Of a stretch of DNA of 31,913 nt, positions 14,161-21,878 are shown in pieces (position 1 is the stretch's first letter; each line of letters starts with the position of its first letter). A program made the position numbers and the translations under genes. The notes below the pieces were generated by a model. It saw only the letters and a program-made list of their open reading frames with translations. It made no database searches and was not told the origin of the DNA. Source of the DNA: a virus; the IMG/VR virus record IMGVR_UViG_3300021964_000290, positions 1 to 31,913 of that record, one strand, 5' to 3'.

Positions 14161-14189
14161 GGTTGCGTTCCACATGGAACATTGCAACC
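14161..14189. promoter_or_regulatory. Nested palindrome upstream of early operon (operator or hairpin)
   Basis: GGTTGC-GTTCCA-CA-TGGAAC-ATT-GCAACC: an inner 6+2+6 dyad (14167-14180) inside an outer 6-bp arm pair (14161-14166 and 14184-14189). The inner 16-mer CGTTCCACATGGAACA resembles the ParB site parS (TGTTTCACGTGAAACA) at 12 of 16 positions. It lies in the 5' leader of the first early gene, 15 nt before its ATG. It could bind a repressor or fold in the mRNA to limit translation. Confidence 0.5.
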
Positions 14190-14272
14190 GTATAGATAAA
14201 CGCCAATGTTGACAACAGGGATGATGATATTTTCGGCCTATCACTTAGACCGTGTTTTTATATAGAATCTAT

Positions 14273-14626
14273 TTAGTATGACCAGACGGTTGGATAAGGA
14301 CGCTCATAATCCCAATCTAGGTGAATAAATCTGCCGCTGCCTTTCTGGTTTACCCCGATGCGTGGACAACCATGCGCCAAAGCTACTTCTAGCAACTTGT
14401 AAGCGTCCCCACGGTTTACCCCTATATCGACCGCCTTTCCCGTCGTATGCGCTCCTCGGGAGCTTTTAGAGGCTTCTATGGGGTGCTCTGGACACCTATA
14501 GCCACTGGTCACTGGCATGGGGCCAAATTCCCTGCGTATGGAGTTGAGAATCTTCAGCACATCCTGGTCAAATTTGTATTCGCCGCAGTGCTGGCAGGCC
14601 AATTCTTTTTCCGTGAAATAGCTCAT
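14273..14626 (-). CDS. Endolysin, peptidase M15 (VanY-like) family
   Basis: A 117-aa zinc peptidase that cuts stem-peptide bonds of peptidoglycan at lysis. Typical M15 motifs are TSGYRCPEHP (40-49), RGAHTTGKAVDIG (H60 and D67 as zinc ligands) and RFIHLDWDY (H102 ligand, D104). The length fits a single catalytic domain with no cell-wall binding module, usual for Gram-negative hosts. No signal peptide is present, so release depends on the holin encoded directly upstream (ATGA overlap). It is the last gene of the lysis cassette. Confidence 0.93.
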   Translation of the reverse strand: MSYFTEKELACQHCGEYKFDQDVLKILNSIRREFGPMPVTSGYRCPEHPIEASKSSRGAHTTGKAVDIGVNRGDAYKLLEVALAHGCPRIGVNQKGSGRFIHLDWDYERPYPTVWSY

Positions 14627-15021
14627 TTTTCCCTTTGGACGCCTTTGGCTTTTTCATAGGTACGCATCGCACCAAGGCCGAGCATACCCATTAGTACGGG
14701 CATCATGGTTTGCAGGTCAACTAGCGGAACCTCAATATCTGACCCATTAAGGCGCAGAATAAGATTGCCGACAGGAGCAACAAGGAAGTTGCAAGCCATC
14801 CCCATAACGCAAACCCAGCCAACAGCAGGCCGCCAGCCTGCGACAAAGAGGCTCTTATGTGCGGCTTCTGTTTGATTGACCGCCAACTGCGCTTTTGAGA
14901 TTTCATGCGCGTGGCGCTCTGACATTGTGGCAATTTCATGGGCAAGCCTATTTCGCTCATCTGCATCAGGTATGAATTTATCCAGCAGACTTGATACGGG
15001 GCCAATTAGAAGGTCAATCAT
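14623..15021 (-). CDS. Holin, 3TM GTA-type
   Basis: A 132-aa membrane protein resembling the 3TM holin family of gene-transfer agents (PF11351). The N-terminus MIDLLIGPVSSLLDKFIPDA is followed by an amphipathic helix with ISKAQLAVNQTEAAH, then GWRPAVGWVCVMGMACNFLV, a hydrophobic second segment and the final MPVLMGMLGLGAMRTYEKAK. The motif FVAGWRP..GW is characteristic. Holins form lethal holes that release endolysin. The start overlaps the lipoprotein stop by 8 nt and the stop overlaps the endolysin start. Confidence 0.9.
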   Translation of the reverse strand: MIDLLIGPVSSLLDKFIPDADERNRLAHEIATMSERHAHEISKAQLAVNQTEAAHKSLFVAGWRPAVGWVCVMGMACNFLVAPVGNLILRLNGSDIEVPLVDLQTMMPVLMGMLGLGAMRTYEKAKGVQREK

Positions 15022-15103
15022 AAGGCCACTGCCATTCTGGATCGTTGCTTGTTACTGCCGTGCAGGAAGTGAGCAATATTAGGCTAAAGAATATCGCCTT
15101 CAC
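15014..15103 (-). CDS. Tiny lipoprotein, putative o-spanin (29 aa)
   Basis: A GTG-start ORF (start read as Met: MKAIFFSLILLTSC) with a hydrophobic signal and lipobox LTSC (C14), leaving only about 16 mature residues (CTAVTSNDPEWQWPYD). The GTG overlaps the upstream TGA stop as GTGA, and its stop overlaps the holin start. Outer-membrane lipoprotein spanins (Rz1-like) have this form and sit by their inner-membrane partner, here the gene directly upstream. Its very short mature part is unusual; it might serve another lysis function. Confidence 0.62.
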   Translation of the reverse strand: MKAIFFSLILLTSCTAVTSNDPEWQWPYD

Positions 15104-15330
15104 TTGTCTGCCTTGCGGTCTAGCTTTTCCTCAATCGCATCCAGCTTATCAAAAAGCCTCTGCATATCAGACTTCCATTCTTCCCGCTTGAGATATTCAC
15201 CAGCCACAGAGACTTCCAGCTTTCCAACTTGCTCGTCTAAGTTCTTCACGGCATCCCACATCCCTTTCAGCAACAGAGCATACGCCCCTGCGGCTATGGA
15301 AATAATCGTATTGATTAACGCCTGATCCAT
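15100..15330 (-). CDS. Membrane protein with coiled coil, putative i-spanin
   Basis: A 76-aa protein with an N-terminal membrane helix (ALINTIISIAAGAYALLLKG) followed by a long charged coiled coil (WDAVKNLDEQVGKLEVSVAG, WKSDMQRLFDKLDAIEEKLD). That is the layout of Rz-type inner-membrane spanins, which pair with an outer-membrane lipoprotein to fuse membranes at lysis. The gene immediately downstream encodes such a lipoprotein. The start at 15330 overlaps the upstream stop as TAATG. An XhlA-like hemolysin role is a weaker alternative because XhlA has its membrane helix at the C-terminus. Confidence 0.65.
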   Translation of the reverse strand: MDQALINTIISIAAGAYALLLKGMWDAVKNLDEQVGKLEVSVAGEYLKREEWKSDMQRLFDKLDAIEEKLDRKADK

Positions 15331-15509
15331 TATCTCCATACCTCATACCACATTTCTTTAACGGCTTTCTTCGCCTTCTTGTACCGTATTCTAACATCTA
15401 CTCGAACGGTATAGAGAAAACCATCAACACGGGTAACAGCAGTGCGGATATCACTCCTAACACCAGCAATGACTCGATTAACTTCGTCTTTGAATGATTC
15501 ACGATCCAT
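15330..15509 (-). CDS. Small basic hypothetical protein (59 aa)
   Basis: A 59-aa basic, helical protein (MDRESFKDEVNRVIAGVRSD through RYKKAKKAVKEMWYEVWR). I use the ATG at 15509, since the ATG at 15554 would overlap the upstream gene by 41 nt. The ribosome site is weak (GTGGG). No membrane segment. Function unknown; its location at the head of the lysis cassette suggests a role there or a virion association. Confidence 0.6.
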   Translation of the reverse strand: MDRESFKDEVNRVIAGVRSDIRTAVTRVDGFLYTVRVDVRIRYKKAKKAVKEMWYEVWR

Positions 15510-15513
15510 CCCA

Positions 15514-15978
15514 CTAACCCTGTATGATTGACACCGTGCCGAAAATAATTGCACCGCAGACTAGAGCGGCTATAACTATGAGAGTGGTATCCATGATTAA
15601 TCTCTGCTTTCTGCGTTGCTTGTAAATTACCTTCTCCCGCCTTGCCTTGATCTCCCTGCGGAGCGCGATCATCTCCTGATATGTCTCTGTACCGTAAGCC
15701 CAGACAATCAATTCTCTGATCTGCTTTTCCTGCTCCTCCAGCTTTTTCTTGGCGATTACACTATTGAGCGCCTGCTGCTCTACTGTCTGCCCGTCAAATA
15801 GCTTTTTGAATACCCCTGGACTCTCTGCCTCCTTCTCGGCCTCTCTAATATCTGCCGCGAACGTATACCAAGCGCCGAGCTTTTGAGCTACAGCCTCAAT
15901 CTCTGCCCCTCTTTCTACTAACGTCTGGATGCCCTTGAACGTAGTCGAGGCCATCGCTATAAGGGACAGCGGATCCAT
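15514..15978 (-). CDS. Tail-anchored coiled-coil membrane protein (154 aa)
   Basis: The N-terminal part is helical with MDPLSLIAMASTTFKGIQTL, the middle is a long charged coiled coil (SVIAKKKLEEQEKQIRELIV, then EMIALRREIKARREKVIYKQ), and the C-terminus is a single membrane helix (TTLIVIAALVCGAIIFGTVS). Proteins of this form are common between tail fibre and lysis genes in aquatic phages but have no assigned role. The start overlaps the stop of the 49-aa gene. A virion or lysis-regulator role is possible. Confidence 0.78.
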   Translation of the reverse strand: MDPLSLIAMASTTFKGIQTLVERGAEIEAVAQKLGAWYTFAADIREAEKEAESPGVFKKLFDGQTVEQQALNSVIAKKKLEEQEKQIRELIVWAYGTETYQEMIALRREIKARREKVIYKQRRKQRLIMDTTLIVIAALVCGAIIFGTVSIIQG

Positions 15979-16127
15979 TAGTCATCTGCTTCTTCTGGCT
16001 CTATCTGAGGATCAGCCTGCTCTTTAATCTTAACGATCAAGGGCCATGCGCCAGATTTCGTAGGCAAATCGCCCAATACGCTAAGGATTGCGTTCACTTC
16101 TTCTACAGATAATTCTAGGCTTATCAC
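15978..16127 (-). CDS. Small acidic hypothetical protein (49 aa)
   Basis: A GTG-start ORF with GGAG 8 nt upstream. The product reads SLELSVEEVNAILSVLGDLP followed by TKSGAWPLIVKIKEQ and an acidic tail (EPEEADD). Similar short helical proteins with the pattern 'LELT.EE.N.IL..LG.LPTK..A.PL..KI..Q' recur in phages beside tail fibre genes; function unknown. Its stop overlaps the start of the tail-anchored protein gene. Confidence 0.72.
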   Translation of the reverse strand: MISLELSVEEVNAILSVLGDLPTKSGAWPLIVKIKEQADPQIEPEEADD

Positions 16128-16139
16128 TCCCAACTCTCC

Positions 16140-16364
16140 TTATTGGTTTTCGTCAATAGCGGCTTGAAGCACAGTAATGTCCTGCGCGTCAGTCCAAAAG
16201 TCTTTAGCGACCATGATTTCTAAATGCTCGACGTTGCGTGACACGCAATCAGTCCAATCTTCATCAGTCCATTCTGCTGGCTTGCCAGCGTTCAACAGAT
16301 TTACAGAATCCATAGCGGCATCGTAGTGCTTCTGGATTTGTTCGGGGGTTAGTTCATCTAACAT
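16140..16364 (-). CDS. Small acidic hypothetical protein (74 aa)
   Basis: A Trp-rich acidic protein (MLDELTPEQIQKHYDAAMDS; AGKPAEWTDEDWTDCVSRNV; HLEIMVAKDFWTDAQDIT). The start has GGAG 8 nt upstream and follows the big fibre gene by 3 nt. The pattern resembles small proteins encoded after fibre genes in marine phages. It may be a fibre-assembly helper; that is inference from position only. Confidence 0.75.
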   Translation of the reverse strand: MLDELTPEQIQKHYDAAMDSVNLLNAGKPAEWTDEDWTDCVSRNVEHLEIMVAKDFWTDAQDITVLQAAIDENQ

Positions 16365-16367
16365 TTC

Positions 16368-19300
16368 TTACTCTCCACTTAGTTGGGCTTCTAATGCGTC
16401 TACCTTGGCAGACAATTCTTGTACCGCTTTGATTAGCGGATAAACAAACATTTCTTGTGCGATTGCTTGTATGCTGGTGCTTTCTTCCTGATCCCAGCCA
16501 CCAAAATCTGTGATTCCATGCTTGTCCAGCGCCTGCTTAACCTCTTGGGCAATCAAGCCATACATTTTGGAAGTGTGCTTTGCCTCTGTCTCGGTTTCAT
16601 CGTAGTCAGGAAGTGAAGGGTCAATTTCCGAAAGCGCTCTCCATTTAAAGGTAACAGGGCGCAAATCGTTTATAAAGGACAGCCCGCAGTCTGTATTATC
16701 AGCGATTTCTTTTTTATACCGCTCGTCAGAAACTCTTGTCCAAGTCGCGTCTGCGGTTGGGTTGTTATAAATACGATGGACGCCATTGCTGTAGCCCAGA
16801 GTTATCCGATACGTCCCAGAAACGCCCGTTACGTTGTATCCGATAGTGGTCGTGTAATTATCACCGGCACCGGCTGGCTGTGTGTCGTAGCCAATCATAA
16901 TGTTGCCAGTGCCAGTAGTTATATCTAGCCCAGCATTCCCGCCAAGTCCTACGTTGTAACTGCCGGTTGTTACAGAGGGGATGCTGTTGTAGCCGTGAGC
17001 GGTGTTAAACTGCCCTGTCGTTACATTCTGCCCAGCAAGTCTACCTACTGCGGTGTTGTATGCTCCGCTAGTGTTATCAAGAAGCGCTGAGTAACCCATT
17101 GCGACGTTATATGTGCCACTGGTGTTGCTAAAGAGCGCATAGTTACCAACAGCCGTGTTGTCGGAGGCGGCGTTATTAAATAACGATTGATAACCGACAG
17201 ATACGTTGTGTGAATTAGTCGTTTGGTAGTATTGGGATTGAAAGCCTATAGCCGTATTGTAAAGCCCAGTTGTGATTGAATGTCCTGCGCTAATACCAAT
17301 ACCAATATTAGTGTGACCAGTAGTTGCATTTTGGAGGGCGCTGGAGCCAACAGCGGTGTTTTGGTTTGAGAGCGCGTTATACAGCGCGTTCACGCCAACA
17401 GCAGTATTTGAATGACCGCTTTGGTTGTAATACATCGCGGCATAGCCGACGCCGACATTAGAATTGCCGGCAGTCAAGCGGCCTGAGTAATTTCCTACAA
17501 ATGTGTTATAGCTTGCCGCGCCTACCTGCCTGTTAGCCTGATAACCAACCCCAACATTATGGCTTCCGGTAGAACACAGATAGCCAGCTTCAAGACCAAG
17601 ATGAGTATTAACCGTGCCGCTGGTGATTGAATATCCAGCGTCGTTACCCAGCGCAACATTGTTAGCGCCTGTGGTCATACTAAAGTGAGCGTTGCGGCCT
17701 ACAGCCGTGTTATACGATCCGGTAGTTACAGAGTATAAAACGTTAGAGCCTACCGCCGTTGAATAACTGCCTGTTGTTGCGGAGTCCATCGCTACATAAC
17801 CAATCGCAGTGTTTTCAGTTGCCGCTGTAGCTGTTATTAATGCTCTATGGCCTACCGCAGTGTTAGCGTATAAAGTGGCATTTTTTAACGATTGGTAGCC
17901 AACAGATACGTTGTAGTAGCTTGTGGCTCCTGCTTGTGACAATGCGCCAACCGCCACGTTTCCTGACGTACCAACAACAGTAAAATCTCTTAGAGCTTCG
18001 TAACCAATGGCTACGTTATAGTTATCGTTAGTAAGACTAAGCGCCGCGTTATAACCTAAAGCCGTGTTGTAAAAGCCTTGCTGACAGGTAGCTAAACTAG
18101 CGTAACCTGTGGCAGTGTTGTAACCGCCCGTTGTGTTGTTTCTTAGTGCGCCGTATCCAAAAGCTGAGTTTCTAACTCCGGTTGTGTTGTCTTCTAACGC
18201 AAACGTGCCGACCGCTGTAAGGTAATTACCCGTTGTATTGCTATAAGAGGCTTGATAGCCCACGGCGACGTTGTTTGAAGCCGTTGTGTTTGCATATAAA
18301 GCTGACCAGCCAACACCAACATTGCTTGCTCCAGTTGTATTTTGGGTAAGAGCAGATCGACCTACTGCCGTATTGTTTGCGCCTGTTGTGTTTTGGCCCA
18401 AAGAAGAATAACCCACAGCAACATTGTCACTTGCCGTTGTGTTTGCGTCTAAAGCCAAAGCGCCTACAGCAACATTTTGAATCCCTGTTGTAATTGCAGC
18501 TCCTGCTAAATAACCAATACCAGTGTTGGTAGACCCCGTGGTGTTAGATACAAGGGCTTGCATACCAAAGGCAGAGTTGTAGCTGCCCGTGGTGTTGCTC
18601 TGTAACGCGCCTTGACCAACAGCGGAGTTTCTTGTTCCGGTTGTATTGGCGTTAAGAGAGGAAACTCCAACACCAGTGTTATTGTCACCACTGCCGTTTG
18701 TTGAGTTAGAACCTATGCCTACGTTGTTTGAGCCGGTAGTGTTTGAGTATCCAGCGCCGGATCCAAAGTATGCGTTACTTGCGCCTATAGTGTTGCTATA
18801 CCCAGCTCGATAACCAACGGCAGTGTTGTTGGAAGCGGTGGTGTTGGAGTGTAAGGCGCTCAGACCAATCGCCGTGTTAGAAGCGCCTGTAGTATTTGAT
18901 AATAACGAAAGCCTCCCGACAGCGGTGTTGTAAGAAGCCGTCGTATTAGCACCCAAACTGCCTTGGCCTACAGCTACGTTTTGACCGCCACTAATATGAG
19001 AACTTAATGCGCCATTACCAAGCGCCACATTGTAAGACCCACCCGTTGCTGAAGAATACGCATTATCACCAAGTGCTGTGTTAGCTGTCCCAACAGGATA
19101 ATTACCGTCCAACTTAATAGTGCCGCTATCAACAGACACATTACCTGCTACGGTTAGCCCATCAGTTACAGCAGTACCCGTGACATCAATGCCTGTAGCG
19201 GTGGTGGCGAGTTTGACGGTTCCAGCATAACGTAAATCAACTGCTCCTCCATCTACCCCACGAAGATAAGATGCGCTAGCGGCAGAGTTTTGCAAGTAAA

Positions 19301-20285
19301 TGTTATCGCCTTGGATAAGAAGATTTCCTGCAACGCTTTCGTTTATTACGCCATCTGCACCATTAAAATAAATCTGTAGGTCAGAGCCAGCACCAAAGAT
19401 AGCCTTGCCGTTATCAGGGAATTTAGCGTCTGACGTAAAAGTAACGTCTTGGCTTGAGTCAAGAGTGATAGCGGTACTAACCGCGTTATCGTCGATGCCT
19501 GTGGAGGTAAGATTCCCTACAGTGACAGCGTTGGTTGTCGTAGCACCTCGACCAGTAACAGAATCCAGCGTATCGGACTCTGCCGTTAAATAGGCTTGCA
19601 GGTCGCTAATCTGTGATTCAGTGATAGAAAGCGCAGCCTGATGTTGCGTTACGTTGCTTTGTGCTATTCGCGCATCTGCAAATGTGCCAGATTGAATATC
19701 GGCTGTTGTTAATGCTCTTGCCGCCGCTTGATTAGAGCCGTTGCCGATAAAGACATTGCCATCATTAAGGTTAGGCGTGGCGTTTGTCCTGCCTGCGCCA
19801 CCGACCTTAATAGAACCAGCAGACGCATGAGATCGGATAACCGTCCCGATATTCTGAAGCAGGGATGACTCACCCGTAGGGGCAGTGGTCGTTATAGCTC
19901 CCGCCGTAGTTGACACATAAACGGTGTCGCCAGCGGAGAAACTAGAAGTGTCAATGTCGTACAGCGTGCCAAAGGTGACAACATTAACCGCCGCGTTTAG
20001 ATTGGCGGCATCCTCTGCCAAGCCATAAGCAGGCATCTTACTGGCGTCATCAGCATCAGCCTTAGACACCACAGGCTCATTGCCGGATACACCGCTTACA
20101 TATACAACATCACCCTTAGCTAAAGCCTCGCCAGCCTTAGCCTGGAAGATGATCGCGCCTGATACCTCAACTTTGTTGTCGTTGAGGTTTATAAAGTTGG
20201 TATCTACCTCTGCATTAGTAAGGGGCGAACCTTTAGGGCTAGTCCCATCCGTTTGGGTGGTTTCCCGAGTAACGATAACAGCCAT
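16368..20285 (-). CDS. Giant tail fibre with 44 YadA-like head repeats and C-terminal peptidase S74 chaperone
   Basis: A 1305-aa fibre. The N-terminus (TNAEVDTNFINLND) and residues to about 400 hold attachment and small beta domains. Residues 402-1143 contain about 44 repeats, mostly 17 residues, of the form NTAVGxxALxxNTTGxx, expected to make a trimeric beta-roll like the YadA head. The C-terminal 120 residues are an intramolecular chaperone: S1186-D-E-R-Y-K1191 matches the S74 Ser-Lys dyad for self-cleavage, with FINDLRPVTFKWR and YGLIAQEVKQAL after it. Such fibres bind host surface structures. Cleavage should occur just before S1186. The final KVDALEAQL helix is a trimeric coiled coil. Confidence 0.95.
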   Translation of the reverse strand: MAVIVTRETTQTDGTSPKGSPLTNAEVDTNFINLNDNKVEVSGAIIFQAKAGEALAKGDVVYVSGVSGNEPVVSKADADDASKMPAYGLAEDAANLNAAVNVVTFGTLYDIDTSSFSAGDTVYVSTTAGAITTTAPTGESSLLQNIGTVIRSHASAGSIKVGGAGRTNATPNLNDGNVFIGNGSNQAAARALTTADIQSGTFADARIAQSNVTQHQAALSITESQISDLQAYLTAESDTLDSVTGRGATTTNAVTVGNLTSTGIDDNAVSTAITLDSSQDVTFTSDAKFPDNGKAIFGAGSDLQIYFNGADGVINESVAGNLLIQGDNIYLQNSAASASYLRGVDGGAVDLRYAGTVKLATTATGIDVTGTAVTDGLTVAGNVSVDSGTIKLDGNYPVGTANTALGDNAYSSATGGSYNVALGNGALSSHISGGQNVAVGQGSLGANTTASYNTAVGRLSLLSNTTGASNTAIGLSALHSNTTASNNTAVGYRAGYSNTIGASNAYFGSGAGYSNTTGSNNVGIGSNSTNGSGDNNTGVGVSSLNANTTGTRNSAVGQGALQSNTTGSYNSAFGMQALVSNTTGSTNTGIGYLAGAAITTGIQNVAVGALALDANTTASDNVAVGYSSLGQNTTGANNTAVGRSALTQNTTGASNVGVGWSALYANTTASNNVAVGYQASYSNTTGNYLTAVGTFALEDNTTGVRNSAFGYGALRNNTTGGYNTATGYASLATCQQGFYNTALGYNAALSLTNDNYNVAIGYEALRDFTVVGTSGNVAVGALSQAGATSYYNVSVGYQSLKNATLYANTAVGHRALITATAATENTAIGYVAMDSATTGSYSTAVGSNVLYSVTTGSYNTAVGRNAHFSMTTGANNVALGNDAGYSITSGTVNTHLGLEAGYLCSTGSHNVGVGYQANRQVGAASYNTFVGNYSGRLTAGNSNVGVGYAAMYYNQSGHSNTAVGVNALYNALSNQNTAVGSSALQNATTGHTNIGIGISAGHSITTGLYNTAIGFQSQYYQTTNSHNVSVGYQSLFNNAASDNTAVGNYALFSNTSGTYNVAMGYSALLDNTSGAYNTAVGRLAGQNVTTGQFNTAHGYNSIPSVTTGSYNVGLGGNAGLDITTGTGNIMIGYDTQPAGAGDNYTTTIGYNVTGVSGTYRITLGYSNGVHRIYNNPTADATWTRVSDERYKKEIADNTDCGLSFINDLRPVTFKWRALSEIDPSLPDYDETETEAKHTSKMYGLIAQEVKQALDKHGITDFGGWDQEESTSIQAIAQEMFVYPLIKAVQELSAKVDALEAQLSGE
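16857..19082 (-). repeat. 51-bp degenerate tandem repeat encoding fibre beta-roll (about 44 units)
   Basis: Within the giant fibre gene, about 44 units of usually 17 codons repeat (36 of 17, others of 15-19). The consensus is N-[TV]-A-[VI]-G-x2-[AS]-L-x2-N-T-T-G-x2. DNA copies have diverged, so the array is old, but stretches like NTTG codons recur often enough to allow slippage or recombination, which would change fibre length in 17-aa steps. Confidence 0.9.
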
Positions 20286-20305
20286 AAGATTGCGCCCCTA
20301 CTAAA

Positions 20306-20752
20306 TTAAGATGCAGTTAAAGTGATGACCCAAGTGACTGACATAGTATCATCTGCCTGTTTTCCAATGGCAGGGAATACCACGCGACACAGCATGGTGC
20401 CAGCTGTAGAGGCATTAAAGATGCCTGCCTCTGTAACCGTCCCAGTAGCGTCACCAGCCTCAAACGATGAGACATAGGTAATCGTATTGGCCGATACGGT
20501 TGTGCTGTCCAGCGCTTCTCTGGAACCTAACAAAGACTCCAAATCGGTATCACCTGCTGCAGCTGCTGTAGTGCCAGCTCCCAGTGCCATGTGCGACATG
20601 ACAGCCTCAGTTGTGCCTTCCATGCGGTCACAAATAAAATTCAGCCCAGCAGATACCACCAGGTTCTTTTCGTGCCGCTCCTCTTTGACGTTGCCATCCT
20701 TGTCTTTGACAGTGATAAAAACGTCACCTTTTAACTTCAAACTATCTTCCAT
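20306..20752 (-). CDS. Tail/fibre accessory structural protein (148 aa)
   Basis: A 148-aa beta-rich protein typical of phage tail-fibre clusters: ERHEKNLVVSAGLNFICDRM, then MSHMALGAGTTAAAAGDTDL, a TTVSANTITYVSSFEAG segment and TEAGIFNASTAGTMLCRVVF. Proteins of this family occur near fibres and are thought to be distal tail or collar components. It lies 20 nt before the giant fibre gene. Exact role unproven. Confidence 0.78.
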   Translation of the reverse strand: MEDSLKLKGDVFITVKDKDGNVKEERHEKNLVVSAGLNFICDRMEGTTEAVMSHMALGAGTTAAAAGDTDLESLLGSREALDSTTVSANTITYVSSFEAGDATGTVTEAGIFNASTAGTMLCRVVFPAIGKQADDTMSVTWVITLTAS

Positions 20753-20760
20753 AATCCACC

Positions 20761-21546
20761 TCAGAAGGTTCTGGCTACTCCAACATAGTCCTCAAGGAAG
20801 TAACTAATATCGCAATAGCTTTGGTTTACGATGGAGCCAGAATCGGCTGCAGAGCCACTATCTGAGGCCACCTTGGTAAATTGTGCGGTTTGATCCTCAG
20901 ATACGCCTAGCCCATCGCTCGTGTTTTTGAAAAAACTGGCGGTCTGGTCATCCCCTACAGCTGCCCCATTGGAGTCATCTGTAACATTAATTGTATCAGA
21001 TAGGTTCTTGCTGATCGCGTATTGCTGCGAATCTGTAAACCCAAGCTGCTCGTTTCTGACCTTGGTGAAGTCAATAACATTGCTGTCTGCCAAGGCTGCA
21101 GCATCAGCAATACTCTTGCCCAGGGTAATAACGTGCACATCCGTAGACCCCAGGGAATCACTAAAGCCCGTGGAGAATGCGACAGAATGCGCGTCTGTAA
21201 TTGGCACATTTTCAGAAAAAGCCCTAGCGAACGCCTTGGTTATTTCATCCGTAAAGGCCGCAGAATCGCTAGGATTCTTGCCGTATTGAGCAGTCTGGTC
21301 ATCCGTGACCGCAAAAGCATCCGTTGCTGGCTTTCCAACAGACTTTGCTGGGCTATCCGTGACAGATGGCGACTCACTTAGCGCCTTGCCTACAGCTTTG
21401 CTGTCGGAATCTGTAACGCCCAGGGCATCCGCAAAAGTGCGTATTATGAGGAAATAGCCCGTTGTAATCGTATTGATTACGGGTCTGAGGCTTGTGAGCT
21501 TGAAAATCGCCCGCAAGCTGGTGATTGTCGTTTTGATTTGAGGCAC
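20761..21546 (-). CDS. 18-aa-repeat tail protein (261 aa)
   Basis: After a short N-terminal part (TSLRAIFKLTSLRP, then GYFLIIRTF) come about 11 units of 18 residues, residues 38-236, with the pattern SDxxxVTDxxxxxxxxKx, for example SESPSVTDSPAKSVGKP and TDAFAVTDDQTAQYGKN. The end (QSYCDISYFLEDYVGVARTF) is unrelated. Regular VTD repeats predict a solenoid or stalk. It is likely virion-attached, because it sits between tail tip genes and the giant fibre. I do not recognise a formal family. Confidence 0.8.
   Translation of the reverse strand: MPQIKTTITSLRAIFKLTSLRPVINTITTGYFLIIRTFADALGVTDSDSKAVGKALSESPSVTDSPAKSVGKPATDAFAVTDDQTAQYGKNPSDSAAFTDEITKAFARAFSENVPITDAHSVAFSTGFSDSLGSTDVHVITLGKSIADAAALADSNVIDFTKVRNEQLGFTDSQQYAISKNLSDTINVTDDSNGAAVGDDQTASFFKNTSDGLGVSEDQTAQFTKVASDSGSAADSGSIVNQSYCDISYFLEDYVGVARTF
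20839..21435 (-). repeat. 54-bp degenerate tandem repeat encoding 18-aa units
   Basis: Eleven protein repeats of 18 residues (one carries a 9-residue extension, DQTASFFKN) are in register across 20839-21435. DNA identity between units is low, so the periodicity is visible mainly in the protein. The recurring codons are those of S-D, V-T-D and the single Lys/Arg. Confidence 0.82.
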
Positions 21547-21878
21547 TAGAAATCCTCGCGGATTACAATATCGACCCTCTCATAAACCGTCTCAACGGTA
21601 GAATCAGCCAGGGTCAGCTCCAGCTCTCCCTCATAATTTCCTGCAGCAATAGTGGCTAACTGGCCGCCATCCAAGGAAAAGTATAAATTGCCGTTTTCCA
21701 AGTTGTCGCCAACGTCAGACGCAACCAGGGTAAACAGCACAGTATCAGTGCCTTTCTTCCTAACCTTTAGCCTGGCCGTCCCGCTGCTGACATCAACCGC
21801 AACGCCAGTATCCTCGCGGGTTACAGTGATAAAGATTTGCGGCCCAGTATCGCCCTGCACTAAATATATGGTACTCAC
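21546..21878 (-). CDS. Small beta-sandwich tail protein, BppU-N-like (110 aa)
   Basis: A 110-aa beta-rich protein: IYLVQGDTGPQIFITVTRED, SGTARLKVRKKGTDTVLF, YFSLDGGQLATIAAGNYEGE and TVYERVDIVIREDF. It resembles the N-terminal domain of baseplate upper proteins (BppU) that fasten fibres or receptor-binding parts to the tail tip. Position between the tip protein and the repeat proteins supports a connector role. It overlaps both neighbours by a few bases. Confidence 0.72.
   Translation of the reverse strand: MSTIYLVQGDTGPQIFITVTREDTGVAVDVSSGTARLKVRKKGTDTVLFTLVASDVGDNLENGNLYFSLDGGQLATIAAGNYEGELELTLADSTVETVYERVDIVIREDF

Noticed and set aside
14161-14189. True partition site (parS) of a plasmid-prophage
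   Set aside because: There is no ParA or ParB gene, no integrase and no plasmid replication protein, so the similarity to parS is reported only as a palindrome of unknown use.
14147-14215. Upstream extension of the first early gene (23 more residues)
   Set aside because: The extension reads through the nested palindrome and has no good ribosome site, whereas the ATG at 14146 has GGGGAG just upstream.
14187-14215. Leftward promoter for the early operon: TTGTCA at 14210-14215 with TACGGT 17 bp on
   Set aside because: The -35 is reasonable but the -10 matches only three of six consensus bases. An early promoter is expected here, but this one is not strong enough to list.
16857-19082. Regular short repeats that might look like a CRISPR array
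   Set aside because: Units are degenerate, in frame with a 17-codon protein repeat and have no unique spacers. They encode the fibre beta-roll.
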